Positions 34,861-43,694 of a DNA stretch of 64,000 bases are shown here, one piece after another (positions within the stretch are counted from its first letter, which is position 1; each line of letters opens with the position of its first letter). The position numbers and the translations under genes were made by a program. A model generated the notes under the pieces. The model saw only the letters and a program-made list of their open reading frames with translations. It searched no databases and was not told the DNA's origin. Where the stretch lies: contig NZ_JASVWF010000001.1 of NCBI RefSeq assembly GCF_030286555.1, forward strand, positions 930,001 to 994,000, read 5' to 3'. The DNA comes from Actinomycetospora termitidis. GTDB lineage: Bacteria; Actinomycetota; Actinomycetes; Mycobacteriales; Pseudonocardiaceae.

Positions 34861-34934
34861 GGCCAGGTAGCTCAGTTGGTACGAGCGATCGCCTGAAAAG
34901 CGATAGGTCGGCGGTTCGACCCCGCCCCTGGCCA
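34861..34934 (+). tRNA. tRNA-Phe (anticodon GAA)
   Basis: A 74-nt cloverleaf with acceptor GGCCAGG/CCTGGCC, D arm GCTCAGTTGGTACGAGC, anticodon stem ATCGC/GCGAT around CTGAAAA (anticodon GAA) and T arm GGCGGTTCGACCCCGCC. CCA is not encoded. Last of the Glu-Asp-Phe cluster, followed by a terminator hairpin. Confidence 0.97.
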
Positions 34935-34951
34935 CCCTTCCTGATCGGGTC

Positions 34952-34977
34952 GCCGTCCGTGTGTTGCGCCGGACGGC
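34952..34977 (+). terminator. hairpin terminator after the tRNA cluster
   Basis: Perfect 8-bp arms GCCGTCCG and CGGACGGC around a 10-nt loop start 18 bp after tRNA-Phe. There is no poly-T. Its position and stability fit termination of the tRNA transcript. Confidence 0.6.
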
Positions 34978-35029
34978 CGAACGGGCATTACACTCCCGCC
35001 GCAGACGACGGCCGAGGGGGTTGGACGCC

Positions 35030-35236
35030 GTGGGCGAATGGGTCATCGCGTTGTTGGTGCCGTTCCTCGTGATCGGCGCCGTCGCGCTGGTCGCGGGTCT
35101 GATCACGCTGCGGCTGCGACGCCGCTCGATCCGACGGATGTCGGCGAATCCGCCGCAGCCGGACCCGCAGTGGCAGGGGGCGCACGTCGAACCGCTCGTC
35201 GAGCGTGAGGTGGACGCGCACCGTCGCGGAGCCTGA
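35030..35236 (+). CDS. small single-span membrane protein
   Basis: A 68-residue protein with one N-terminal transmembrane helix (VIALLVPFLVIGAVALVAGLI), a basic stop-transfer stretch (RLRRRSIRRM) and a short hydrophilic tail. GAGGGGG precedes the GTG; a TTG three codons earlier is an alternative. No family recognised. It is convergent with the GH88-like gene. Confidence 0.6.
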   Translation: MGEWVIALLVPFLVIGAVALVAGLITLRLRRRSIRRMSANPPQPDPQWQGAHVEPLVEREVDAHRRGA

Positions 35237-35307
35237 GCGGCCCCGATCCGCGAGTGCGACACCGGGCAGGCCCGGGAGCCCCGGGACCTGCCTGGTGACG
35301 ACCTCGC

Positions 35308-36984
35308 CTAGCGGGTGAACACGTAGGTCTGGTTGTTCGCCTGGTACCAGATGATCGTGCCCTTCGCGAAGTCGCTGCGCTGGCCGCCGGTCATCGCGTA
35401 CTGGTCCGTCGTCGGGAACCCGATCACGCTCGTGGGCCCGCCCAGCGCCTTGTACCGCGTGAGGATCGCACCGCGCACCGCGTGCGCCCCCGTGGCCTGC
35501 GACCAGTAGATCGACCCGCCCGCGTAGTCCTGCGCGCGCCCGCCGGCGACGGCGTACACCGCCGCCTTCGGAGCGCCCAGGTACGAGGAGGCCCCGCCCA
35601 GCTTCTGGTAGTACGCCGTCACGGGGTCGGTGGCCGGGGCCGTGGTCGTGGAGGTCGGCGGCTTCGTGGTGGTCGGGGGGACGGTCGTCGTCGGCGGGGC
35701 CGTGGTGGTCGGGGGCGCCGTCGTGGTGGGCGGCGTCGTCGTCCCGAGGTCGATCCCGGTGGCCGCCGCGTACCGGCGCAGGGCCTCCATGAAGTAGTAG
35801 TCGCCGAACATGATCCCGGTGTCGGCGCTGCCCGACGGCTTGTTCTGCGTGCCGTGCAGCAGGACGGCCTGGTTCGTGGTGCCGTCGGCGAGGTAGGCCG
35901 GGGTGGACAGCGAGGCGATGATGTCGCGCGCGCCCTCGAGGTAGCGCTGCTTGCGCGCGGCGTCGGGCTCGAGCGTCGAGAGCTCGACGAGGCCGGACGC
36001 GGCGATCGCGGCCGCGGAGGAGTCGCGCGGCTGGCCGGCCGTCGAGGGCAGCGAGAAGTCCCAGTACGGGACCTTGTCGGCGGGCAGGTGCGAGAGGAAG
36101 TAGTCGGCGGACGTCCGCGCCGTCGTCAGGAACTGGGCGTCCCGGGTGAACCGGTAGGCCATGGTGAAGCCGTGCACGGCCCAGGCCTCGCCGCGCGACC
36201 AGGTGGAGTCGTTGCTGTAGCCCTGGTGGGTGTACTTGCTGATCACCGCGCCGGTGGTCTGGTTGTAGTTCACGACGTGCCAGCTGCCGCCGTCCGGGCG
36301 GAAGAAGTCGCGGGCCGTGGTCTTCGCGTGCGTCGTCGCGATGGTCGCCAGCGACGGGTCGCCGCCGTTCTGGGCCGCCCACCAGAGCAGCTCCAGGTTC
36401 ATCATGTTGTCCATGATCACCTGGTACTTGGAGGTGTCGGTCCGGGCGTCCCAGGAGCGGATCGCGCCGACCTTGGCGTTGTAGCGGGTCGACAGCGTCC
36501 GCGCGGCGGTCAGGGCGACGGCCTTCGCGTTCGCGTCGCCGGTGAGCACGGCGTCCTGGCCGAACGAGTTGAAGATCTGGAACCCGACGTCGTGGCTGGT
36601 GTCGTCGGTCTTGTTCGACTCGACGCCGGCCTGCCACGCCTCGGCGCGCTGCTTCCACACCGGGTCCTTGGTATGCGCGTACGCCTGCCACAGCGCGCCG
36701 GGGAAGAAGCCGCTGGTCCAGTCGGAGGCGCCCGCGGTGACCCACGCGCCGTTCGCGCCGGTGCGGACGGGGTAGGCGTTCGTCGCGGTCCGACCCGCCG
36801 TCGCGGCCAGGCGGGCCTCGGCGAAGGCCAGGTCCTTGCGGACGGTGTCCGCGCTGAGTTCCGCGGCGCGGGCCGGGGGCGCCGTGAGCACCTGCGTCCC
36901 CGCCCCGAACACCGCGACCGCGGCGAGTGCCGCCACGACCGTCCATCGCCGGGCCCACCCGCGCCCGACCGTCCCCGCCGTCAT
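35308..36984 (-). CDS. secreted glycoside hydrolase family 88-like enzyme with LGFP repeats
   Basis: A 558-residue secreted protein. The N-terminus has arginines and a hydrophobic core ending PPARAAE, a signal peptide. Residues about 45-395 form an alpha/alpha barrel like GH88/105 unsaturated uronyl hydrolases: DWTSGFFPGALWQAYAH, MDNMMNLELLWWAA, WSRGEAWAVHGFTMAYRFT, DSSAAAIAASGLVEL and GIMFGDYYFMEAL. A Pro/Thr linker (about 400-450) is followed by LGFP-type repeats (YYQKLGGASSYLGAPKA, RYKALGGPTSVIGFPTTD), which bind the actinobacterial cell wall. The likely role is cleaving an acidic sugar at the cell surface. ATG with GGAGGGGGAG. Confidence 0.85.
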   Translation of the reverse strand: MTAGTVGRGWARRWTVVAALAAVAVFGAGTQVLTAPPARAAELSADTVRKDLAFAEARLAATAGRTATNAYPVRTGANGAWVTAGASDWTSGFFPGALWQAYAHTKDPVWKQRAEAWQAGVESNKTDDTSHDVGFQIFNSFGQDAVLTGDANAKAVALTAARTLSTRYNAKVGAIRSWDARTDTSKYQVIMDNMMNLELLWWAAQNGGDPSLATIATTHAKTTARDFFRPDGGSWHVVNYNQTTGAVISKYTHQGYSNDSTWSRGEAWAVHGFTMAYRFTRDAQFLTTARTSADYFLSHLPADKVPYWDFSLPSTAGQPRDSSAAAIAASGLVELSTLEPDAARKQRYLEGARDIIASLSTPAYLADGTTNQAVLLHGTQNKPSGSADTGIMFGDYYFMEALRRYAAATGIDLGTTTPPTTTAPPTTTAPPTTTVPPTTTKPPTSTTTAPATDPVTAYYQKLGGASSYLGAPKAAVYAVAGGRAQDYAGGSIYWSQATGAHAVRGAILTRYKALGGPTSVIGFPTTDQYAMTGGQRSDFAKGTIIWYQANNQTYVFTR

Positions 36985-37078
36985 GATCTCCCCCTCCGGA
37001 TGACGCACCGTCACCGCAGGAGTCGTATCGATCAGCCGAGAGCGTTACGGCAGGTGGCCTACGAACACGGAACGCACC

Positions 37079-38023
37079 TCAGAAATCCACTCCGCCGCCC
37101 TCGGCCTTCGGGATGTCCGGCCGACACGCCGGTGCACCCACCGGCACCCAGCGGGCGTCGCCGCCGTGGCGCGCCGTGCCGTCCGCGGCCGTGCGGGCCG
37201 GGCCGCTGCCCTCCTCCGGGCGGTAGCACCGGTCGAGGCCCACCGCGTCGAGGTGGCAGAGGAACCACGTGACCATGACGGCGTCGACCGGTCCCGCGTC
37301 GGTCGGGAGCTCCGCGTCCCAGTACGTCGCGTCGGCGTCGGCGCGCACCCGCCACGCGCGGCCCCACCGGTCAAGCAGGGTCCGCCGGGAGGGCACGGCG
37401 TGCAGGCGCTGACGCAGCCGCAGCTCGCCGAGCGGGAGGTCGAGCGTCCAGTCGACGAGATCGCCGCGGCGCTCGCCCCGCGCGGTCGCGGCGACACCGC
37501 CGGTCTCCTCGGCGAGGCGGAGCGCCACGGTCTCGACCGTCCCGTCCCCGGTGCGCCCGAGAACGCTCTCCTCGAGGGCGAAGGTCCGCCGCTCGTGGCG
37601 CACGACCCGCCGTCCCCGCCGCTGGTCCGTGTCCGCGACGCCGCAGCCGGCGAGCCGGACCGCCCCGGCCTCGGCGCCGTCGGGGAGCGAGAACTCGGCT
37701 CGGACGCCCCCGGCGTAGCGGGAGAGCTCGTCGTCGTACCGGTCGTGGCGCTGCGCCCAGCCCAGCCGGTACCCGGGCACCATGGCGCCGATCGCCGCCA
37801 GCCAGCAGCCGAACCACAGCAGGAACGCCGGGGTCCGGTCCTCGACGAGGAAGACCGCGACCAGCGCCGCGAGCCCGAGGACCCCGAACCCCGCGCTGGC
37901 CCACCACCATCGGAGCCACCCGCGTTCCCGGGCCCGGGACAGGGCGGAGCGGGGGAACAGCGGACCGTCGCCGGGGATGAAGGGCGCATCGGTCGGGGGA
38001 AGAACGTCGTCACGAATCGTCAT
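37079..38023 (-). CDS. membrane protein with two helices and soluble C-terminal domain (paralogue A)
   Basis: A 314-residue protein. After a short hydrophilic head come two transmembrane helices (WWWASAGFGVLGLAALVAVF and FLLWFGCWLAAIGAMVPGY, about 35-80), then a soluble domain of about 200 residues with VPSRRTLLDRWGRAWRV near 235 and a disordered tail. The signature RRTL-[LI]-D-x-x-GRAWR, the helix pair and a short hydrophobic stretch after it recur in the protein encoded at 43695-44528, so the two are paralogues. Function unknown. Confidence 0.75.
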   Translation of the reverse strand: MTIRDDVLPPTDAPFIPGDGPLFPRSALSRARERGWLRWWWASAGFGVLGLAALVAVFLVEDRTPAFLLWFGCWLAAIGAMVPGYRLGWAQRHDRYDDELSRYAGGVRAEFSLPDGAEAGAVRLAGCGVADTDQRRGRRVVRHERRTFALEESVLGRTGDGTVETVALRLAEETGGVAATARGERRGDLVDWTLDLPLGELRLRQRLHAVPSRRTLLDRWGRAWRVRADADATYWDAELPTDAGPVDAVMVTWFLCHLDAVGLDRCYRPEEGSGPARTAADGTARHGGDARWVPVGAPACRPDIPKAEGGGVDF

Positions 38024-38075
38024 GCGCCCAGAGTCATGGTGACGCTGGGTGCATGGCGATCGGCCGAACGAGTGG

Positions 38076-38987
38076 TCAGAGGAGTCCGAGGCTCCGGAAC
38101 GGCCCACCGGTCGCGAGGGCGAGGTCCCCGGGAGCGCCGTGGTCCCGCGCGTAGTCGAGCATCCTCGCGAGGTCGCCGACACCGTTCGATCCCGGCGCGG
38201 GCAGCAGGTTCAGCGTCGACAGCACGCCCACGGCCGTCCCATCGGGGGAGAGGAAACCGCTGCCGGAGTCTCCGGGCACGCCCGGGGTCACGGTGAGCAC
38301 GGGGTGGCTCCAGCCGTTCCCCTGGTCGCCGAGCCCGACGCCGACCTTCGGCGAGAGGGCCGCGACCCCGCCGCGCAGTTCGGAGTTGCCGTAGCTCGCG
38401 ACCCGCTCGCCGGCGCCCAGCCCGTCGGTGTCGAGCCCGGTCGGCCCGCCGAAGAACGGCACCGTCGGGGAGACCGCCGCGACGTCGGCGGGGTCGATCT
38501 CGACCAGAGCGAGGTCGTTGTAGGCGCAGGCGTCCGCGTCGGACTCGCCGGACTCCTGCATCGCCAGCCACGAGTTGTAGGCGAGCTTCCCGGGCTTCGA
38601 CGCGCCGCTGATCTCGACCGGCGTGCCGAGGGGCAGGGACTCCGAGGTGCACCCGTCCGTCTCGGTCGACCCGCCCGTGCCGGAGCAGTGGGCGGCCTGG
38701 CCGAGGAAGGTCTTCCCGCCACCGGTGAACACGAAGTTGGAGGTGCACTGCGCCCCGTCGGTGCGTACCTGCACGCCCGGGTGGATCGTCGATCCCCCCA
38801 GCGCGGCGGCGAGATCGGGCAGCGCGATCGGGGCCGGCAGCGGGACCGCAGGGGCCGGGGCGGTCACCGCTCCGGGGACCGGGGGCGCCGGGGACGGCGT
38901 CGGATCCGCCCACGCCGCACCGCCCGCCGCACCGAGCAGCAGCGCCGCTCCGGCCAGCACCGTCGCGAACCGTCGTCCCTGCCGCAC
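38076..38987 (-). CDS. secreted trypsin-like serine protease (chymotrypsin fold)
   Basis: A 303-residue exported protease. The signal peptide is FATVLAGAALLLGAAGGAAWA, then a Pro-rich stretch to about 60. The catalytic triad is visible: His in FLGQAAHCSGTGG near 93, Asp in YNDLALVEID near 150 and Ser in GVPGDSGSGFLS near 231. Paired cysteines around the His loop (CTSNF, HCSG, GCTSE) suggest disulphides. It acts outside the cell; the target is unknown. GTG start with GGGGTGAG. Confidence 0.9.
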   Translation of the reverse strand: MRQGRRFATVLAGAALLLGAAGGAAWADPTPSPAPPVPGAVTAPAPAVPLPAPIALPDLAAALGGSTIHPGVQVRTDGAQCTSNFVFTGGGKTFLGQAAHCSGTGGSTETDGCTSESLPLGTPVEISGASKPGKLAYNSWLAMQESGESDADACAYNDLALVEIDPADVAAVSPTVPFFGGPTGLDTDGLGAGERVASYGNSELRGGVAALSPKVGVGLGDQGNGWSHPVLTVTPGVPGDSGSGFLSPDGTAVGVLSTLNLLPAPGSNGVGDLARMLDYARDHGAPGDLALATGGPFRSLGLL

Positions 38988-39064
38988 CCGCTCACCCCAC
39001 CCGATCGGCTGATCCGTTTCACGGACACAACGCCCGGAACCCGGGTGGGTGACGGCGGAGGCGC

Positions 39065-39838
39065 TTACCGCGTCTGGAGGGCGGCCCAGGTGGTGGCCGC
39101 GGCGACCCCGCCGTCGGCGGCGAGGGTCTGGCCGTTGATCCAGCGGCTCTCGTTGGACATGAGGAACGCGACGACGGCCGCGATCTCGTCCGCCTCGGCG
39201 TCGCGGCCGGCGGCCGTGCGCTGCCGGGCGAGCCGGCGCGGGTCCATCGAGCGCTCGACCTCGGCGAGCTGGGGCGTCCGGACGGGCCCGGGCGCGACCC
39301 CGTTCATGCGGACCCCGTCCGGCCAGGTCAGCGTGGAGGAGGCCGTCGTGTACGCGAGCACGGCCTCCTTCGACACCTCGTAGACCGGCCGGTCCGGACG
39401 GCGCTCGCGGCACCAGCGCAGGCCCTCCTCGAAGGAGGTCGTCGCGAGCAACGGCCGCAGCTCGGCCAGGTGCGCCACCCAGTGCCTGCCCTCGGCCGAG
39501 GACACGTTCACCACCGACCCGCCGCGCTGGATGCGGGGCAGCAGCCGTTCGGTCAGGTGGCGCATCCCGAGGAAGTTCACCGCGAGCACGGTCTCCGCGG
39601 GGGACGTGCCCGGGACACCGGCGACGTTGGCCAGCGCGTCCACGCGATCGTCGAGCCGCTCGACGGCCGCGTCGATCGACCGCGGGTCGGCGAGGTCGCA
39701 GCGCACGTGGGCGACCTCGCGGTCCGGCGGGTCCCGCCGGTCGAGGCCGATCACGGCCACACCGTGGCGCGAGAGGAACTGCGCGAGGGCGCGTCCCACC
39801 CCCGACGAGGTGCCGGTGACGACGAAGACGGTGCTCAT
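39065..39838 (-). CDS. SDR family oxidoreductase (3-alpha-hydroxysteroid-dehydrogenase-like)
   Basis: A 257-residue short-chain dehydrogenase. Cofactor motif TGTSSGVGRAL at residue 8, acidic D63-like DLADP, NVAGVPG (NAG equivalent), catalytic Ser in NVSSAEG, then a long insertion and YEVSKEA with Tyr and Lys near 164, and ADGGVAAA at the end. The insertion before YxxxK and the short cofactor region resemble bacterial 3-alpha-hydroxysteroid dehydrogenases; the substrate is uncertain. It is divergent from the GIDE-domain gene. Confidence 0.9.
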   Translation of the reverse strand: MSTVFVVTGTSSGVGRALAQFLSRHGVAVIGLDRRDPPDREVAHVRCDLADPRSIDAAVERLDDRVDALANVAGVPGTSPAETVLAVNFLGMRHLTERLLPRIQRGGSVVNVSSAEGRHWVAHLAELRPLLATTSFEEGLRWCRERRPDRPVYEVSKEAVLAYTTASSTLTWPDGVRMNGVAPGPVRTPQLAEVERSMDPRRLARQRTAAGRDAEADEIAAVVAFLMSNESRWINGQTLAADGGVAAATTWAALQTR

Positions 39839-39984
39839 GACACCGGTCAGAGTAGACAACCCCTTCTCGGTCACCGGCGGGTGACCGGTGACGTGACCCG
39901 GACCTCCTCCCGGGTGACGCCCGCGGTTCACCGCGACACCAGCCGTCGTCGGGGACCCTGGACGGACCACCGGAGGGATCACCC

Positions 39985-40683
39985 ATGCTGCTGTTCGGGA
40001 TCGTGCTCATCGCCCTCGGCGCCGCGGCGATCGTCGCGGCGAACCGCCGGGTCGCGGCGCGGCACGCCCTGATCGGCGCGTCGACAAGCCCCGTCGCCGA
40101 CCTCGAGGTGGAGCGCGAGGCCCTCGTCGAGCTGGGCACCGTCGGCGGCTTCCGGCGGGTCGCCGCGGTCGTCGGGTACGCCCACCCGCCCGAGGACGGG
40201 CCGCTGCGCTCGCCGCAGACCGGCACCGAGTGCGTCTGGTACCGCCGGACCGTGCGTCGCCGGACCTCGGAGGACGGCGCGTGGGAGACGGTGCTCGAGG
40301 AGGCCTCGGAGCGCCCGTTCGTGCTCGTCGAGGAGACCGGCAACATCGGGGTCGACCCGCGCGTCACCGTCCCCGTGCAGCCGGAGAAGGTGGCGGGGGA
40401 GTCGTCGTTCGGCGGCCACTCGTACCCGACGGGCGCGGTCGTCCGCGAGGAATGGGTGCTGCGGCCGGGCGCCGGGCTCTACGTGCACGGCGAGGTGCAC
40501 GACCGCGACGGCACCCTGGTGATCGCCGCGCCGGAGACCGGGACCGACCCGTTCGTCGTCTCCACCCGTGGGTCGACCGACCTCCGCGACGACTCGCTGC
40601 TGCTCCAGCGACGCTGGGCGTGGGGCGGGGCGGCGTCGGGCGTGGCCGGTCTGGCCCTGGTGGTGGCGTCCCTCCTGGGCTGA
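39985..40683 (+). CDS. GIDE-domain (MULAN-like) membrane protein
   Basis: A 232-residue protein with an N-terminal helix (MLLFGIVLIALGAAAIVAANR), a central GIDE/BAM-type domain (GTECVWYRRTVRRRTSE, VLVEETGNIGVDP, EEWVLRPGAGLYVHGEV) and a C-terminal helix (GGAASGVAGLALVVASLLG). The same two-helix plus GIDE architecture occurs in the mitochondrial E3 ligase MULAN; the bacterial form lacks a RING finger, so it is not a ubiquitin ligase. The role is unknown, perhaps a membrane-stress sensor. CGGAGGG precedes the ATG. Confidence 0.85.
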   Translation: MLLFGIVLIALGAAAIVAANRRVAARHALIGASTSPVADLEVEREALVELGTVGGFRRVAAVVGYAHPPEDGPLRSPQTGTECVWYRRTVRRRTSEDGAWETVLEEASERPFVLVEETGNIGVDPRVTVPVQPEKVAGESSFGGHSYPTGAVVREEWVLRPGAGLYVHGEVHDRDGTLVIAAPETGTDPFVVSTRGSTDLRDDSLLLQRRWAWGGAASGVAGLALVVASLLG

Positions 40684-40727
40684 CGCACCGCATGTCGCTC
40701 GCCCACGGCATCGGTCACCATGGGGGC

Positions 40728-41555
40728 GTGGCCCACCAACTCCTCGTCGTCGACGCCTTCACCTCCGTGCCCTTCACCGGCAACCCCGCGGCGGTGTGCC
40801 TGCTCGACGACGGCGAGGGCCCCGTCGACGCGGGCTGGATGCAGGACGTCGCGGCGGAGATGAACCTCTCCGAGACCGCGTTCGTCGACCTCTCCTCCTT
40901 CCCGACGACGGGTGAGGTCGGCCTGCGGTGGTTCACGCCCACCGTCGAGGTGGAGATCTGCGGGCACGCGACGCTCGCCTCGGCGCACGTCCTGCTGGAG
41001 CGGGGGCTCGCGACGGCGCCGATCGCGTTCTCGACCGCCGCCGGCGTGCTGCGGGCCGACCGGGCGGGCAACGGCGCGATCACCCTCGACTTCCCCATCG
41101 ACACCCCGGTCGCCGGCCTGCCCGGCGGGTACTTCGCCGACGAGTTCGCGGACGCGCTGGGGGCCTCCGTGGTCGCGCTCGCCCGGTGCCGCTACGACGT
41201 GCTGGTCGAGGTGTCCTCGGCGGAGGAGGTCCGTGACCTCGAGCCGGACCTCTCGGCGCTGCGCGCGGCGAGCGGGCGGGGCGTCATCGTCACGGCCGCG
41301 AACGACCTGCCCGGGGTGGACGCCGACTTCGTCTCCCGCTTCTTCGCACCCGCCGTCGGGATCGACGAGGACCCGGTGACCGGGTCGGCGCACTGCTGCC
41401 TCGCCCCGTACTGGGCCGAGCGCACCGGCAAGCCCTCGCTGGTCGGCGCGCAGCTCTCCCGCCGCGGCGGGACGGTGGGCGTCGAGGTCGTCGGCGATCG
41501 GGTGATGCTCCGCGGCGACGCGGTGACGATCACCGAAGGTGTGCTTCGCAGGTGA
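40728..41555 (+). CDS. PhzF family isomerase/epimerase
   Basis: A 275-residue PhzF-fold protein: VVDAFTSVPFTGNPAAVCLL at the start, MNLSETAFV with the catalytic-type Glu near 46, CGHATLASAHVLL near 77 and DEDPVTGSAHCCLAPYW near 215. Members are diaminopimelate-epimerase-like isomerases; no phenazine genes are nearby, so a specific product is not claimed. GTG start. It ends inside a 20-bp hairpin shared with the convergent nitrilase gene. Confidence 0.92.
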   Translation: MAHQLLVVDAFTSVPFTGNPAAVCLLDDGEGPVDAGWMQDVAAEMNLSETAFVDLSSFPTTGEVGLRWFTPTVEVEICGHATLASAHVLLERGLATAPIAFSTAAGVLRADRAGNGAITLDFPIDTPVAGLPGGYFADEFADALGASVVALARCRYDVLVEVSSAEEVRDLEPDLSALRAASGRGVIVTAANDLPGVDADFVSRFFAPAVGIDEDPVTGSAHCCLAPYWAERTGKPSLVGAQLSRRGGTVGVEVVGDRVMLRGDAVTITEGVLRR

Positions 41556-41593
41556 GCACTTGTTGTCGCGATAGCGACGACAAGTGCTCACCT
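41550..41593. terminator. bidirectional hairpin between phzF-like and nitrilase genes
   Basis: Twenty-bp arms (left AGGTGAGCACTTGTTGTCGC) pair with one mismatch around a GATA loop. It overlaps the phzF-like stop codon and ends 4 bp before the nitrilase stop, so it can end both convergent transcripts. The core TGAGCACTTGT...ACAAGTGCTCA recurs at 51236-51275. Confidence 0.8.
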
Positions 41594-41597
41594 GTGC

Positions 41598-42455
41598 TCA
41601 CAGATCACCGCCCTCGTCGAGCAGTCGGTCGATCTCGCGGCGGAGCAGGCCGAGGCGCGCCTCGCGGACCAGCGGGATGTCGCGGCGCCGGCGGCGCACG
41701 TCGGCGAGGTTGATCTCGACGGTGAGCGTCTCCTCGGCCTCCGGTCCCTCGCCGCACTCGCCGACGACCTCGCCCCACGGGTCCACCACGTGCGACCCGC
41801 CCCAGAACGTCAGACCGCCCTCCACGCCCACGCGGTTCACGAAGACGACGAACAGCTGGTAGATGCGGCCGTAGAACGTGGTGATGTTGCGCCAGTACTC
41901 GCGCGAGTCGTAGCGCTCCGGGGACATCGACTGCGCCGAGTTCGCGGGGACCAGCAGGATGTGCGCGCCGTCCTGGGTGGAGAGGAACGCGACCTGGGGC
42001 TGCCAGGCGTCGTTGCAGATCAGCGTCGCCGCGCGGTGCCGCCCGCCCCGCACCCCGTAGGCCCGCGAGTGCTGGCCGGGCAGGAAGTGCTTGCGCTCCT
42101 CGAACGTCGAGTACGTCGGCAGGTAGAGCTTGCGGTGGGTGTGCACGAGGTGGCCGTCCTCGTAGTAGCCCGCCGAGTTGTAGGTGTGCAGGCCGTGGGT
42201 GCCCGCCTCCGGGTAGCCCATGAGCATCCCGGCCCCGCCGGCGCGCTGGGAGAGCCGCAGCAGCCGGCGGTCGTCGGGGGACATCGACAGGTCGTGCGCG
42301 ACGTCGCCGAGCTGGTACCCGGACAGCGCCAGCTCCGGGAACACCACGAGGTCCGACCCGTCCTCGACGGCCTCGCCGAGGACCCGTTCCGCGCGCTTGA
42401 GGTTGCCGTCGAGGTCGCCGAGCGTGGCGTCGGTCTGGGCCAGGGTGATCCGCAC
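41598..42455 (-). CDS. carbon-nitrogen hydrolase (nitrilase superfamily)
   Basis: A 285-residue nitrilase-superfamily amidase with the catalytic triad in place: Glu in VVFPELALSGYQLGD near 42, Lys in HTHRKLYLPTY near 109 and Cys in AATLICNDAWQP near 145. It would hydrolyse an amide or nitrile; the YLPTYSTFEE insert resembles amidase branches near NAD-synthetase glutaminase domains and aliphatic amidases. The GTG follows GAGGAG. Convergent with the phzF-like gene. Confidence 0.9.
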   Translation of the reverse strand: MRITLAQTDATLGDLDGNLKRAERVLGEAVEDGSDLVVFPELALSGYQLGDVAHDLSMSPDDRRLLRLSQRAGGAGMLMGYPEAGTHGLHTYNSAGYYEDGHLVHTHRKLYLPTYSTFEERKHFLPGQHSRAYGVRGGRHRAATLICNDAWQPQVAFLSTQDGAHILLVPANSAQSMSPERYDSREYWRNITTFYGRIYQLFVVFVNRVGVEGGLTFWGGSHVVDPWGEVVGECGEGPEAEETLTVEINLADVRRRRRDIPLVREARLGLLRREIDRLLDEGGDL

Positions 42456-42852
42456 GCGAGGCTCCTCTTCCTGACGACGGGTCCGGTGGCTCCGGCGCCC
42501 TGCGCGCTCGAGGCGCACGAGCGCGGCCGGTCCGACCCGGCCCGGCCTCGGTGCCGGGTCCGGTCGGGCACGACCGCGTCCGGGGAGTGTGCATCCCACT
42601 GCTCTGTGTGGTCGACCCGGGTGTGACGGCGGAGCTGGACCGGTCGAGCGAGCACCTGCGGTCGTCGACCCGGTGCACGGACCACCGACGGTGCTCGTTC
42701 GTCGCGATGGCGGCGACCGAGTGGGCGCCCACACGGCGCGGGCGCCTCGGCCTGCACCGATGGACGCCCACTCGACGAAGGAGGGGGCACCGCCCCCTGG
42801 GGCGCACCAGACCAGCCGGGCGACACTCCGTCGACGGGCAGGGGGAGGGCAC
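42456..42852. other. 397-bp divergent intergenic region rich in inverted repeats
   Basis: No gene is supported here. It separates the nitrilase and alpha/beta hydrolase starts. Two long-spaced inverted repeats stand out: CGAGCGAGCACC (42645) with GGTGCTCGTTCG (42690), one mismatch, and CGAGTGGGCG (42718) with its exact complement at 42765. These would form side-by-side large hairpins. The region may be a structured leader or regulator site. Confidence 0.6.
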
Positions 42853-43647
42853 GTGGAGTCGACGATGCGAACGGTGCGGTCCGCGGACGGGACGGCGATC
42901 GCCGTCGAGCAGGTGACGGACGGGCCACGTCCGATGGTGACCGTCGCGGGCGGCCCGAGCGGTCGGGCGTCCTGGGCCGTAGCGGCCGAGGGTCTCGTCG
43001 GGCGCTTCGCGGTCCACCTGGCCGACCGGCGCGGGAAGGGCGACTCGGGGGACACGCTCCCGTACTCCTTCGCGCGCGAGCACGACGATCTCGACGCGCT
43101 CTGTGCCGATCTCGGCCCGGACGTGGTTGTCGCCGGCCACTCCTCGGGAGCGGTGTGCGTCCTCGGCGCCGCCGCCCGCGGCCTCGCTGCCTCCGCGCTC
43201 GTGCTCTACGAGCCGCCGTGGCCGCTGCCCGGCCGGCCCGACGACAGCGCGACCCTCGATCGCATGGAGGCCCAGCTGGCCGCGGGCGACGCGGAGGGGG
43301 CGCTGCTCACGGGGGTCCGCGAACTGGTGCAGGCGCCCGAGGCGGCGATCGAGGGGATGCGGCGCAGTCCGATCTGGCCGAGTCGGGTCGCGAACGCCGC
43401 GGCCTGGCCGCGGGAGGGCCGCGAGCTCGTCCGCATGCCCGTCGGGACGGAGGGGCTCGCCGACATCGGGATGCCCGTCCTCATGCTGCTCGGGGAGCAC
43501 AGTGCCGGACACCTCCGCGACTCGACGGCGGCCGTGGCGGCGGCCCTGCCGCACGCGACCGTCGTCGAGCTCCCCGGACAGGCGCACGCGGCGCTGCAGA
43601 CGGCGCCGGACCTGGTCGCCCGCGTGATCGCGGAGTACTTCGGATAG
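42853..43647 (+). CDS. alpha/beta hydrolase
   Basis: A 264-residue alpha/beta-hydrolase: early strand MRTVRSADGTAIAVEQV, DRRGKGDSGDTLPYS near 60, nucleophile elbow VVAGHSSGAVCVLG with Ser near 96, acid residue in MLLGEHSAGHLRD near 215 and His in ELPGQAHAALQT near 245. The reaction is not determinable. The GTG has GGAGGG just upstream; an ATG four codons later is an alternative. Monocistronic. Confidence 0.87.
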   Translation: MESTMRTVRSADGTAIAVEQVTDGPRPMVTVAGGPSGRASWAVAAEGLVGRFAVHLADRRGKGDSGDTLPYSFAREHDDLDALCADLGPDVVVAGHSSGAVCVLGAAARGLAASALVLYEPPWPLPGRPDDSATLDRMEAQLAAGDAEGALLTGVRELVQAPEAAIEGMRRSPIWPSRVANAAAWPREGRELVRMPVGTEGLADIGMPVLMLLGEHSAGHLRDSTAAVAAALPHATVVELPGQAHAALQTAPDLVARVIAEYFG

Positions 43648-43694
43648 CCCAATATAGTTGCTTTGCGTCACCGGAATCGGGCACAGTCCGTGAC

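Noticed and set aside
34664-34934. tRNA-associated integration site
   Set aside because: No integrase, no direct repeat of a tRNA 3' end downstream and ordinary housekeeping-style genes follow.
39985-40683. Eukaryote-type E3 ubiquitin ligase
   Set aside because: Only the GIDE domain and membrane helices are present; no RING cysteines exist, so ligase activity is not supported.
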